Shown in pieces: positions 35,360 through 45,444 of a DNA stretch of 64,000 nucleotides. The position numbers were made by a program, and so were the translations under genes. How positions within the stretch are numbered: the first letter of the stretch is position 1; every line of letters starts with the position of its first letter. The notes below the pieces were generated by a model that worked only from the letters and a program-made list of their open reading frames with translations, was not told where the DNA came from and ran no database searches. Source of the DNA: Fuerstiella marisgermanici (GTDB lineage Bacteria > Planctomycetota > Planctomycetia > Planctomycetales > Planctomycetaceae); NCBI RefSeq assembly GCF_001983935.1, contig NZ_CP017641.1:6729001-6793000 (forward strand), written 5' to 3'.

Positions 35360-37408
35360 CTAGTTCTGAACTGTCTGCTGGCCCTTCAGCATTTCTGTGT
35401 AGTCCAGTGTGATGTTCAGCAGCTCTTTGTTGTAGAAGTCCTTCGGGAACAGCTCCTTTTCGTCGCCGTTGCCGCTGGCCTTTTTCATCGTTTCCTCTTC
35501 TTCTTCACGCTCGCGTTCGATTTCTTCTTCTTCTTTTCGAAGCGTCTCTTCGTGAAGGGAAATCGTTTTGCGGTTCTTGCGAGCCAGATAGCGGCTGATG
35601 TTCTGCCGCACCTTTTCGAAGTCAGGATCCGCGCTGACTCGCTGCTGGCTACGTTGAGCCAGTTGCTTTGTCAGGTCCTCGTTTCCGAACGAGGTGAACT
35701 GCAAGTACTGGGCTCGTCGAATACGGTCGAATTCCAAAGCGTTGTCCATGGAATCTTCGCCGATGTCGCGGTTGTTCAGAATTGATGGCAGCACGATGTC
35801 GGACATCACGCCCTTGTTTTGAGTGCTGTCGCCGTTGACGCGATAGAACTTGCTGATCGTCAGCTTCAGTGCTCCACGCGGCGTTCGTCGCAGGGAAATC
35901 GGGCTGGTGACGTTCATAACGTTCTGAACGGTGCCTTTGCCATGAGTTGTACGGTCGCCGACCACGATTCCGCGGCGGTAGTCCTTGATCGCTCCGGCAA
36001 AGATTTCAGATGCGGACGCCGACAGACGATTGCAGACAACCACCATTGGCTTACGCCATTGCATGTCCGGGTCTTCGTCGTCGTAGGCTGTGACTGCGTT
36101 GTTCGGCTCACGAACCTGCACAACTGGCCCCTTCGGAATGAACAGGCCCGACACTTCGATCGCTTCGCTCAATGCTCCGCCGCCGTTCCAGCGGAGGTCG
36201 ACAATCAAAGAATCCACGCCCTGCCGTTGAAAATCGGCCAGCACTTTCTTGACGTCGCGACTGGTACTCTTGAAGCTGCCGCCGCGCGATGCTTCCTGGA
36301 AGTTTCGGTAGAAGGAAGGAATGTTCAGCACGCCGATTTTGCCAGGACGGCCGTCGATCCACTCCGACGTTTCGATGACTTCGCCTTTGACCTCCTGGTC
36401 CGTTAGCTTCACCATCTGGCGCATCATTGTGTAGTCTTCAATGCCGCCCGCTTCTTTGCGAACCTGCAGAGTGACCGTCGTTCCCTTGGGCCCACGAATC
36501 TTTTCAACAACTCGCGACAGCTTCATCTCAACGACGTCAACCAGTTCTTCCTCACCGGCAGGGCCGTCCGGATCCACGCCGATGATTTTGTCGCCCTTGA
36601 CGAGTTTACCGTGAGTCGCCGCAGCGCCACCTTTGATGACTTCTTCAACAACGGTGTTGCCGTCGTCGAACTTCAGCCGAGCACCGATGCCTTCCAGTTG
36701 CAGATTCATCACGATCTGGAAATCTTCCAGCGTCTGTGGCGACATGTAGCTGGAGTGCGGATCTAAAACGTGTGTGAGCGACGACAGATACAATTCCAGA
36801 ACCTCATGCGGTTCTGTCTGCTCAAGCAGATTGCGATTGCGGCTGTAACGCTTGTGGAGTCGGGTGCGAGCTTCTGACAGATCGGTGTCGTCCATCTTCA
36901 GCATCAGCAGGTCGAATTTAATACGCTTGCGCCAGCGGTCGGCCAGTTCGGCTTCGTCTTTGGCCCACTGCAGATCGTCAGGGTCCAGCACCATTTCTTC
37001 CTGAACGGTGAAATCGTGGTCGACATCAATCTGTTTGCCGATCAGGTCCGAACGATCACGCATGCGAAGCAGAAATCGTTCAAACACCTGTTCTGCGAAC
37101 TTCACATCCCCCGCACGAATTTGATCGTCCAGTTGAGTGGCGTAGGCATTGAAGCCGTCGATATCCGCCTGCAGGAAATACAGTTTTTGAGGGTCCCAGA
37201 CGTCGATGTACCGATTCAGCAGTCGCTTTGAGATCTCATCATTAATGGACGGATGGTTGATGTGTCGAGCACTCACCATCTCGGCCACTATTTTGGCCGT
37301 TTTTCCATCTTCCTGAGTCACGCGCGCCGTGTCGGCGGCGAACGTCAGGTACGTACCCGCTGACATCACGGCTGTCAGAACCAGCCCGGTGACAAATTTC
37401 GTTCGCAT
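35360..37408 (-). CDS. C-terminal processing (tail-specific) protease, S41 family
   Basis: I start at the ATG at 37408, which follows a GAGGACC; a TTG at 37423 is less likely. The 682-residue protein has a signal peptide (about residues 1-24), a helical N-terminal region as in Prc (about 30-220), a PDZ domain (about 230-320; GIGARLKFDDGNTVVEEVI) and an S41 catalytic domain. The Ser-Lys dyad motifs SASASEIFAGAI and THGKGTVQNV are intact. A C-terminal segment rich in Glu/Arg/Lys is predicted as coiled coil. It is larger than CtpA and similar in size to Prc, and would cleave periplasmic proteins at their C-termini. It has its own terminator. Confidence 0.9.
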   Translation of the reverse strand: MRTKFVTGLVLTAVMSAGTYLTFAADTARVTQEDGKTAKIVAEMVSARHINHPSINDEISKRLLNRYIDVWDPQKLYFLQADIDGFNAYATQLDDQIRAGDVKFAEQVFERFLLRMRDRSDLIGKQIDVDHDFTVQEEMVLDPDDLQWAKDEAELADRWRKRIKFDLLMLKMDDTDLSEARTRLHKRYSRNRNLLEQTEPHEVLELYLSSLTHVLDPHSSYMSPQTLEDFQIVMNLQLEGIGARLKFDDGNTVVEEVIKGGAAATHGKLVKGDKIIGVDPDGPAGEEELVDVVEMKLSRVVEKIRGPKGTTVTLQVRKEAGGIEDYTMMRQMVKLTDQEVKGEVIETSEWIDGRPGKIGVLNIPSFYRNFQEASRGGSFKSTSRDVKKVLADFQRQGVDSLIVDLRWNGGGALSEAIEVSGLFIPKGPVVQVREPNNAVTAYDDEDPDMQWRKPMVVVCNRLSASASEIFAGAIKDYRRGIVVGDRTTHGKGTVQNVMNVTSPISLRRTPRGALKLTISKFYRVNGDSTQNKGVMSDIVLPSILNNRDIGEDSMDNALEFDRIRRAQYLQFTSFGNEDLTKQLAQRSQQRVSADPDFEKVRQNISRYLARKNRKTISLHEETLRKEEEEIEREREEEEETMKKASGNGDEKELFPKDFYNKELLNITLDYTEMLKGQQTVQN

Positions 37409-37759
37409 AATTGAGGTCCTCAAAGTCGCCAGAATAATTCAGCAAAGACAGGCAGTTCAGGAAGAATCATTGCCTGCAATGATGATGGGTATTGCAGAAG
37501 GGGTTGAATGTCCAGCTTTCGGCCACAAGAACCATGAATCTCAGCGAAAGTGCTGATCTATCTGCCTCTTATCGCCCGACAGAGATCACGGAAACTGACC
37601 GCGTCTGATGATCGTAGGTTAGATCGGTGATTTATCGCAAGGTATTTGTGCGCAACAGCATATAGCCAGACGTCGCAGTTCACGACCGCCAACCGGACGT
37701 TGCCGCCTGGCTGCCGAAACGGACGATATTTGTCCGATTCCTGATTGCTTTTCGTCGGT
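37409..37759. other. Intergenic region upstream of the Prc-type gene
   Basis: This 351-base gap lies between the end of one minus-strand gene and the start of the next. I see no RNA gene, no strong hairpin and no coding frame longer than chance. It presumably carries the promoter of the protease gene. Confidence 0.35.
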
Positions 37760-39178
37760 CTACCGAAACGGCAATGCCGGTTTGGGCCGAGCGATTTGCA
37801 GAGTCGACAGAATTTTGGTCGCCGAATCCGCGAACTCCGCTTCGTCCTTCTCGGCATGAGAAAACACGAGCGAGAACTGTTGGCCGGACGCTTCTGAACA
37901 CAAATAGTAGTCCCAGATTATTGTCTCGCCATCCGCGTTTCCAACCCCCTGAATTCGTCGAATTCGCCATTCTGCGTCGTCACGAACGGTTTCCTCCTTT
38001 GTGACTTTGCCTCGACGTTCCGCAACAGACTCCGTGACGTCGGCCAGAAATTCTTTATCTGGTGTGTGTTCTTTGGGCGGCACCGCTACAGCACTGGAGA
38101 TATTGCACTGCGAAATCAGGTTGCCATCTCGCAACTGCCGCATCATCAGCACGGTCGGCGTTTCGTGGAACAAGTGCCATTCGCGACTGTGCCGAAACTG
38201 AAGTCGTAGCGGGGTTTGAAGAACCAGAAGCTTTTGAGAATCTGAAGGTGATTCACGGATCGGCGGCGTATCGGCCGCTGGTGAGCGATCCGTTGCCTGC
38301 TGTGTCCATTTGATGTCGACGGTCACGTCCAGCCCCGGACTCACAGGGCCGGGCGATCGCTTTTCCTTTTGTTGAGCTGTAAAGCTTTCGATCAGTCCTG
38401 CTTCGCGGTCAATCACGAATTGCCCGTCAAACGAGATCTCCGACGCTGAGCCACGTACTGCTCCTGAGATCTTTCCTTCAAACGTCACGACGGCCTTCTT
38501 TGAACTGACGGTTTCCAGACGACAGGTTGTCGATTGTTCGACGACCGCTTCGATGCCGGTCAGCATGGGCACGACCCAGACGTCAGTGTTCCATTTGTCA
38601 TCCTTTGATACCGACGACCCGGGCAGCATCGCTCCGACGGCGATCGGGTCGAACGGTATTTCCAGAAGGTCAAGCTGCTTGCGCGGCAGTGAGTACTTTG
38701 GCGACACCTTCAGCAACCCGGTCTCGTCGCCAAACACATGGATGGAACGGTACGCCGACAGCAGCGCGACTTTCGTCACGTGGTCAGCGCCTACCGTCGT
38801 GGTGGTGGCCGCCGATTCGAATTTCCGAACGGCTCGCAACGAAAACGGCCCGCCCAAATCGGTTGGGAATGGCTCATTGCGGAATTGAAACTCACCGGAC
38901 GACTTCAATGGAAAACGCCGCGCGCCGTCTGCCGACGGTGTGACAATTTCGCCGGTGATCTGAACGTCGTAGTCGATGGTGGTCGCTACGTCTCGATCGA
39001 TCGTCAGGCTGGTTGCGTCGTCAGCCACGGAAGGTGATTGAATGCTGAATACCGCCAGGGCGACGCAGACGGTTGCTCGAAACCGAATCAAAGTCGCACC
39101 AAGGCAGATTTCCTTCGTTTTCGTGCCGACGCCAGTACGAACTGTCGACCGTGACACCTTCGTCTGAGAAATACCCAT
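37760..39178 (-). CDS. Exported protein of unknown function
   Basis: I use the ATG at 39178 because it follows an AAGGAAGC ribosome site; the ATG at 39196 is an alternative. The 472-residue protein has a charged N-terminus and a hydrophobic segment (about residues 33-53, ending SVADDA), then an extended beta-rich domain (about 60-300) and a C-terminal domain (about 310-465) with alternating strands. No cysteine pair or catalytic motif stands out, and I recognise no family. It lies 71 bases downstream of the dxs stop on the same strand, so it may be read through from dxs. Confidence 0.7.
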   Translation of the reverse strand: MGISQTKVSRSTVRTGVGTKTKEICLGATLIRFRATVCVALAVFSIQSPSVADDATSLTIDRDVATTIDYDVQITGEIVTPSADGARRFPLKSSGEFQFRNEPFPTDLGGPFSLRAVRKFESAATTTTVGADHVTKVALLSAYRSIHVFGDETGLLKVSPKYSLPRKQLDLLEIPFDPIAVGAMLPGSSVSKDDKWNTDVWVVPMLTGIEAVVEQSTTCRLETVSSKKAVVTFEGKISGAVRGSASEISFDGQFVIDREAGLIESFTAQQKEKRSPGPVSPGLDVTVDIKWTQQATDRSPAADTPPIRESPSDSQKLLVLQTPLRLQFRHSREWHLFHETPTVLMMRQLRDGNLISQCNISSAVAVPPKEHTPDKEFLADVTESVAERRGKVTKEETVRDDAEWRIRRIQGVGNADGETIIWDYYLCSEASGQQFSLVFSHAEKDEAEFADSATKILSTLQIARPKPALPFR

Positions 39179-39249
39179 CACTGCTTCCTTGCCCAAGACA
39201 TGCCCGAAATCGGAGCATAAGGAAGCAGGCGGCTGGCGTCGATGCGAGT

Positions 39250-41166
39250 TTACTTCACGAGTTCCTGTGTGCTCGCGTCGGAACTGCTTCCTGCCAGTTC
39301 GTGGGCGGCTTTACACAGGCCGGCTGCGTCGAGGCCGAGGTCCGCCAGCAATTCGCCTCGCGGACCGTGTTCGACAAATTCGTCGGGAATTGCCAGCACC
39401 TTGATGCGGTCGGTTGGCTCGCCCATGCGATTGGCGGCTTCCAGGACTGCGCTTCCGAAGCCGCCGCAGATGGCGTTTTCTTCGATCGTGATCACGAAGC
39501 CGGTTTCGATAGCTCGACGGATCACGTCCTCATCCACCGGCTTCACAAACCGAGCGTTCACGACGCCGACATCCAGCCCTTCGCCACGCAGCTTTTCGGC
39601 GGCTTCGATGGCTCGCGGAAGTAATACGCCGCAGGCCAGGATATTGCCGTCTTCGCCCCATGACATGACTTCAGACTTGCCCATTTCGATTGGAGCCACG
39701 CTGCGTTCGACCGTTTCCGCGTTGGTTTTCGGATAGCGGATGGACGATGGCGAATCGATGCTAAGAGCGAAGTCCAGCATGAGCGGAACGTCCAGTTCGT
39801 CGCCTGGAGCCATCACGACCATGTTGGGGAAGATTCGCATGTACGAATTATCGAACACGCCGTGATGCGTCGGCCCGTCCGGTCCGCACAGGCCCGCTCG
39901 GTCCATGCAGAACACCACAGGAAGGTTTTGCAGAGCCACTTCCTGAAAGATCTGATCGAAACTTCGCTGCAGAAATGTGCTGTAGATATCGACGATCGGC
40001 CGCATCCCGCTCTTCGCCATCCCGCCTGCGAATGCGACCGCATGTCCTTCGCAAATGCCGGTGTCGAAAAAGCGGTCAGGGAATTCGTCCCGAATTTTGT
40101 TCAGCTTGTTGCCCGCGCACATGGCCGCCGTTAGCACGCACACTTTTTCGTCGGCCTGCATCGCTTGATGAATCGCGTCGGCTGCGATGTTGGTGTAGGC
40201 GACGCTTTTGTCAGCGCTAACGGGAACGATTTCGTTGTTTTCGTCGCGGCAGAAAGGTGCCGGCGTGTGAAATTTCACCGGGTCTTTCTGAGCCGGTTCG
40301 AAGCCATAACCCTTTTCTGTGAACACGTGCAGCAGCACGGGGCCTTTGACTTCCTTCACCATTTCCAGGTATCGCTGCAGCGACTGGATATCGTGGCCGT
40401 CGACGGGGCCGATGTAGCGGAAGCCCATTTCTTCGAACAGCATGCCGCCGTGGAAGAACGTCTTCAGCGCTTCTTTAAACTGACCCAGCATGTGTTCGAC
40501 GGGTTCGCCGACGACGGGCAGCTTGTTCAACAGCCATGACACGTCACGTTTGAGACCGTTGTAAAACGGAGCGACTCGCGCTTTGTCCAGATAGCTGGCG
40601 ACGCCGCCAACTCGCGGACAAATGCCCATTTTGTTGTCGTTTAAAACGACCAGCAGGTCTTTGTTCAGTCCGGCCGCGTTGTTCATTGCTTCGAAAACAA
40701 TGCCGGAGGGCAGGGCACCGTCACCGATGACTGCCACAGATTTGCGATCTTCGTCGGAGAACAGCAAATCATCGGCCGTCTTCAGCCCCAGCACCGTCGA
40801 CACGCTGGAACCCGCATGGCCGGTGACGAATAGGTCGTAATCACTTTCCACGGGGTTCGGGTAGCCCATCAGGCCACCGCGTGTGCGGATGGATTGGAAT
40901 TCGGGAAAGCGGCCGGTGACCAGCTTATGAGGATAGACCTGATGCCCGGTGTCCCAGATCAGGCGATCCTTCGAGAAGTCAAACACCGAATGCAGCGCGA
41001 TGCACAATTCCACCACGCCCAGGTTACTGGCGAAGTGTGCAGCTCGGTCGGACACAATGGTGAGCAACGCTTCTCGAATTTCACTGGCGAGCTGATTTTG
41101 CTGCTGATCATCCAGATCACGCAACTGCTTTGGTGACTTCAGCTCACTGAGAATCTCAAACGGCAT
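39250..41166 (-). CDS. dxs: 1-deoxy-D-xylulose-5-phosphate synthase
   Basis: The 638-residue product matches DXS throughout. It has the thiamine diphosphate motif VIGDGALPSGIVFEAMNNA followed by VLNDNKMG, DTGHQVYPHKLVTGR near the N-terminus, and DRAGLCGPDGPTHHGVFD in the second domain. It condenses pyruvate and glyceraldehyde-3-phosphate, the first step of the MEP pathway. The start codon overlaps the stop of the prenyl synthase gene (TGATG), so the two are translationally coupled, the usual ispA-dxs arrangement. Confidence 0.95.
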   Translation of the reverse strand: MPFEILSELKSPKQLRDLDDQQQNQLASEIREALLTIVSDRAAHFASNLGVVELCIALHSVFDFSKDRLIWDTGHQVYPHKLVTGRFPEFQSIRTRGGLMGYPNPVESDYDLFVTGHAGSSVSTVLGLKTADDLLFSDEDRKSVAVIGDGALPSGIVFEAMNNAAGLNKDLLVVLNDNKMGICPRVGGVASYLDKARVAPFYNGLKRDVSWLLNKLPVVGEPVEHMLGQFKEALKTFFHGGMLFEEMGFRYIGPVDGHDIQSLQRYLEMVKEVKGPVLLHVFTEKGYGFEPAQKDPVKFHTPAPFCRDENNEIVPVSADKSVAYTNIAADAIHQAMQADEKVCVLTAAMCAGNKLNKIRDEFPDRFFDTGICEGHAVAFAGGMAKSGMRPIVDIYSTFLQRSFDQIFQEVALQNLPVVFCMDRAGLCGPDGPTHHGVFDNSYMRIFPNMVVMAPGDELDVPLMLDFALSIDSPSSIRYPKTNAETVERSVAPIEMGKSEVMSWGEDGNILACGVLLPRAIEAAEKLRGEGLDVGVVNARFVKPVDEDVIRRAIETGFVITIEENAICGGFGSAVLEAANRMGEPTDRIKVLAIPDEFVEHGPRGELLADLGLDAAGLCKAAHELAGSSSDASTQELVK

Positions 41167-42179
41167 CAGTGATCTCTCTCCACGATGAAACGGGCAAGAT
41201 GCCGCAAACAGTCGGCTCGATCGTCAAATCCTGCCAGAGCGTGGCAGGCTTCGTCGACCAGTTGCTGAGCTTTGTTGCGGCTGGCTTCAATGCCAATTAA
41301 GAAGGGATAGGTGAGCTTGCCCAATTCGTTGTCTCGACCTGTTACTTTTCCGAGGCGTTCGTCACTGCCGGTCACATCCAGCAGGTCATCGGCGATTTGA
41401 AACGCCAGCCCCACACATTGCCCGAAGTGTCGCAGCTGGTTTCGCCGATCTGTCGACGCCTGACTCGTCACGGCTCCTAATTCCAGAGCCGCCGTGATCA
41501 GCGCCCCTGTCTTCATTCTATGAATTTGAATTAATTGTTCTACGTGAATCGGCGGCGTCTCGCTGGCAGCAATCGGCGAATCTGCTTCCCCTGACGCCAA
41601 TGCGCCTGCAGAATCCGACGAATTTGAAGCGTTTTTCTGCCGCGGTATGCCTGAGCTTTCCTGAATTCCGGACGGAAATTCGCCCCGTTCGGCCTCCAGG
41701 TCCAGAATCTGGCCACCCACCATACCGCTTCCGCCAGCCGCCGTGGCGAGGATTTGCAGGCTGGTCGCCGTCACGGTTGCTGCGGTGGGGGCCGTGGCGA
41801 GCGTTTCGAATGCCAGTGTCAGCAGAGCATCGCCGGCCAGAATCGCCAGCGCTTCGCCGAAGACTCTGTGGCTGGTTGGTCGCCCGCGACGCAGGTCGTC
41901 GTCGTCCATTGACGGCAGGTCGTCATGGATCAGCGAATACGTGTGGATCATTTCCAGAGCACACGCGGCGGGAATCGCGTCTTCGATTTCGCCGTCGCAA
42001 ATTTCGGCCGCCATCATCACCAATACTGGCCGCAACCGTTTGCCGCCTGCCATCAGGCTGTATTCGACGGCGTTTTTCAAGGCCACCGGCCAATCACGGC
42101 TGGCGATAGACTCGCTTAACGCAGATTCGACGCGCGCTTTGAGTGCGGAGTAGTGTTTTTCGAAGAACTCAGGCGGCAT
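41166..42179 (-). CDS. ispA: Short-chain polyprenyl diphosphate synthase (FPP/GGPP type) with internal insertion
   Basis: I start at the ATG at 42179, where homology begins (MPPEFFEKHYSALK). A GTG at 42272 forms a GTGA overlap with the upstream gene and remains possible. The 337-residue enzyme has the first Asp-rich motif DDLPSMDDDD (from residue 86), the KTG element and the second Asp-rich motif DDLLD (264-268). It adds isopentenyl units to allylic diphosphates. Between GGQILDLE (about 155-162) and the IHRMKTG motif (about 219-224) there is a Ser/Ala-rich insertion of about 40 residues absent from typical IspA. Coupled to dxs by overlap. The chain length made cannot be read. Confidence 0.88.
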   Translation of the reverse strand: MPPEFFEKHYSALKARVESALSESIASRDWPVALKNAVEYSLMAGGKRLRPVLVMMAAEICDGEIEDAIPAACALEMIHTYSLIHDDLPSMDDDDLRRGRPTSHRVFGEALAILAGDALLTLAFETLATAPTAATVTATSLQILATAAGGSGMVGGQILDLEAERGEFPSGIQESSGIPRQKNASNSSDSAGALASGEADSPIAASETPPIHVEQLIQIHRMKTGALITAALELGAVTSQASTDRRNQLRHFGQCVGLAFQIADDLLDVTGSDERLGKVTGRDNELGKLTYPFLIGIEASRNKAQQLVDEACHALAGFDDRADCLRHLARFIVERDH

Positions 42180-42268
42180 GTCGAGCGGGCGGATTGGTAC
42201 GGCGGAAAGACTCGGTTCAAGGGCCGGATGGTGACAATGTTGCCGCCCAAATACCATCGAATACAGCT

Positions 42269-44440
42269 TCACTTCGACCGAAAGGTCTCACTGGCTACAA
42301 CAAGATGCAGCAGGTCTCGGAAACCGTCGCCGCGTGCTGCCAATTCCGCCAAGATTGAGTCTACGGCCGGACGGTCGGCTGGCGTCAGGTACCGCCCCGT
42401 CGCGTAAGCCAGCAGCTTTTCGGTGAGAGCTCGCACGAACTGTTCTTTGCGATCCACCAGAATCGTCTTCAACTGTTCGACATCGCGAAACGATTCGCCG
42501 CTGGGCAGTTCGCCGGAAGCGTCAATCGTTGCTCGGTTGCCGTACTTTGTCCGCCAGCGGCCGACCGGGTCGAAGTTCTCCAAAGCAAAACCCATGGGAT
42601 CGATCTTGCGGTGACAGTCGTTGCAACTGGCCACGCTTCGGTGCTTCTGCAACTGTTCGCGGATCGTCTTCGCGCCGCGGATGTCCGGGTCCAGCGGCTC
42701 CACATCGTCGGGCGGTGGGGAAGGCGGCGTGCCCAGAATGTTTTCCAGCAGCCACACGCCGCGCACGATCGGTGATGTGTCGATGCCGTTGGCTGTGACC
42801 GTCAGTACGCTCGCCTGTCCAAACAAGCCGCCTCGCCGTTTGTTGTTGAGGCTGACCTTATGAAATCCCTGCTGCTCCGGAACCGGCAAGTCGTAATGCC
42901 GGGCCAGTGCTTTGTTGACAAATGTGAAATCCGAACTCAGGAAGTTGGCGACACTCAGGTTTTTCTCCAACAGGTGTCGAGTGAACAGCCGCGTTTCCTG
43001 ACGCATGGCCGCGTTGAGGTCATAGTGGTAGAAGTCAGGAAACATGTTGCGGTCGGGCGGTTGCGATCCGAGGTTTCTCAACGTCAGCCAGCTATCCAGA
43101 AAACCATCCAGAAAGCCTTCCGACTTCGGATCGTCCAGTAGGCGTTCGACTTCTGCCGCCAAAACATCCGGCTTAGCCAACTGGCCGGACTTGACCAGTT
43201 CGAACAACCGCTCGTCCGGCATCGACCCCCACAGAAAGTACGACAGCCGCGACCCCAGTGCCGACGTCGACAGTAAACCGTTCTCGTCCGAGGACTGATC
43301 CAAATACAAGAACGCGGGAGAACACAGCGCTGCCTTCAGCCCGTCACCATACGCTTCAATGGCCGAGCGTCCGGATTGTTTTCGAGCTGCAATCAACGCC
43401 GTGATGCGGTCGATTTCCTCCGGCAGAGCAGGGCGGCGATAGGCGCGAGACAGAAAGCTGGCGAGGTTCTTCCGTATGGTGTCATCGGACAATTCACCGG
43501 ATTCCGCAGCCTGCTGCCAATCGTCACCTAGAACGGATCGATGGCTTTCGGTCGGCCATTGTTCATAAAGCGGGCCACGAATTTCGAACTTGTGAATGCG
43601 GATCTGAGGGAACCAACCATGCTTGATTGCCACATACCTGGCTTCCACGATGCCGTTGCGTTTTAGCTTGGGGTGCATGTCCGGATACTTTCTGTGAACT
43701 CGAGTCCACAGATTTCGGACGTCCATCGAACCGTTTTCGAAAGTGAACCGAGGCGTCTTGCCGCGATCCAGCCATACTTCAGTTGTATACCACTGGCGGT
43801 CGTCGGCGATATCAAGTTCGGTGAGCAGTGGTTCAATCGGCTGAGTGTGATGCAGTTCGCCAACTCGGCGATCGCCAGGCACGATTCCCAGCCGCAGCGG
43901 TTCGGAGGGATCGGTTCCGAGGAAGTCGCGGTCATAGGGATGCTCGCGATTCAACGCTTCGGCTTCGAATCGAATTTCGTAGACACCATCCACCGGCACG
44001 CCATCGACAAACTGCCGAATCGCTCCGTAAGCGCCTTCGTGCTTGTCCGCCCCGCGCACTTCGTACAGTGTCATCCATTCAAACTTGTTGGTCGTCCTAT
44101 GCACCTGATCGATTTCGGGCTGCTGTCGGAACCCGTCTTCGAACGTCCAGGACTTTACGTCAGGTTTCGTCATCGGAGTCAGTGCCTTGTCGACGCATTT
44201 TTCAGCGGCCGAAAGGTAGCGCTGCAACAGATGACCCGACGTAACCAGCGCATCGCCGACATTGTCGAGGTTCTCCGTTCGTTGATCCTGCGGGAATCCG
44301 TGAGTCGGGTCGAACATCAGCGTTTCGATCTTTAAGAGATCGCGCACCGTGTTGCGATATTCACGAGCGTTCAGTCGTCGCAGCACTGATTCGCCCGTCG
44401 CTGCGTTGTGTGATAGTCGGCAATCGCGCCCGTCAGCCAC
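42269..44440 (-). pseudogene. DUF1587/DUF1592/DUF1588/DUF1585-type protein, 3' part of a frameshifted gene
   Basis: This frame (up to 723 residues) begins mid-domain. It lacks signal peptide and haem domain, and its first residues up to about 14 are shadow of the neighbouring frame. From RRLNAREYRNTVRDLL onward it is a standard DUF1587, DUF1592, DUF1588 and DUF1585 array (for example NDCHRKIDPMGFALENFDP near the C-terminus). In relatives this continues directly from a PSCyt1 haem domain. Here that domain lies in the overlapping frame 44371-44814, and joining them needs a -1 shift near 44395-44420. I call it broken; a sequencing error or recoding would make it functional. Its stop overlaps the GTG of the ispA frame. 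Confidence 0.75.
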
Positions 44441-44814
44441 GCAATCACCATGCGGCGTTCGTCGTCCGACGGTTGCGCTTCGTCCGGCGGCGGCATCTCG
44501 CTTAAGTTCAACTGATCCAGAATATCCTGCAGGTCAATCAGGTCGTTGTTGTCTGCGATGCGTCCCGAGAGAACATCAAAACGCCGATCCCCTTTCGGCT
44601 TCTTCGCACCATGGCATTTCACGCAATACGTCTTCAGAAACGGCGCGACAGTTTTCTTGAAGGCCGAAGCCCGGTCGGTGTCACCGTCCGCAAAGGTCGC
44701 CTGAGTGCAAACGAGCAAGACGATACCCGCGAACCAACAACGCAACTGGCTTCCAGGCCAATGGCTGCGTTGCGCCGTGCCATAGCCAGATTGATTTTGA
44801 GTACGCACCTTCAA
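44371..44814 (-). pseudogene. PSCyt1 haem domain, 5' part of the frameshifted DUF1592-type gene
   Basis: The 147-residue frame has a hydrophobic leader (about residues 25-42, ending TFADG), a c-type haem motif CVKCH in FLKTYCVKCHGAKKPKGDRR, then the usual PSCyt1 continuation LNLSEMPPPDEAQPSDDERR. It ends in a non-homologous tail RRANQCCDD where the frame departs from the family. The sequence 3' of this point continues in the -1 frame as DUF1587. The start is at 44814 on the minus strand. It is probably the N-terminus of one large exported redox protein of about 850 residues. Confidence 0.75.
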
Positions 44815-45444
44815 GGAACTTCCTGTCTACGTGGGGCAGAAAAAGTGACCTCCGCCTGCCGAGCGCTATTTCGCCGAGGCCTCTTCGAAACCTCGCCAGT
44901 GTATCGCAACCTGTTCGCAAAGAATGATACGGAATTGCGCAATGCGAAACACGCTGGATAAGAACGGTTTTCAGGCGGTTGTCGCCAGCGACCTGGAGCG
45001 TGCTTAACCGCCGGTGAAACTATCGGAGTAGGTTTCGGCGGCCCGACGGAACTTTCGCCGCGAGGCGAACCATTGCGGTATGATGGAAGCCTCCGGGTTG
45101 CTTTTTCCTGTTCGAGGTCCGTCAGGCTGCGAGTGCCGTCGGGCCGCCGGCACCTACACAAGTCGCAGTGTCTCTCGGGGAGTCCAGATTGCTCATAACC
45201 TTCTGCGATGGCGCAGTGCGAAGGCCGCCCCATTCCGTGGAATCATGGTCTGATCGTCGCCATTCCGGCCGTAAGGGAGATTCGGTGACTCACACGCCTT
45301 GCTCAATTTTCGGCCACACTTGCTGCTTGTCGCAGCGAACTGCCGTGGGTAGACTCGTAAAAGCTGTGCTGGCGGAATTCGGCCTATGTGCGTTCGCACT
45401 TGTGAATGCGAAGGCCGATTGTCAGCAGCTTGAAGGGGACCGTC
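44815..45444. other. Long intergenic region before the DUF1559 gene
   Basis: This 630-base stretch lies between the divergent DUF1592-type and DUF1559 genes. It contains no coding frame with homology. A perfect 6-base stem GTGCCG/CGGCAC lies at about 45133-45153. A minus-strand TACACTGG box at about 44896-44903 matches one upstream of the other haem gene at 24385. A TATGAT box near 45077 could serve the plus-strand gene, but a -35 is not clear. Confidence 0.4.

Noticed and set aside
44371-44440. Programmed -1 frameshift in the DUF1592-type gene
   Set aside because: The overlap has no X-XXY-YYZ slippery heptamer and no evident stimulatory structure, so a mutation or sequence error is preferred.
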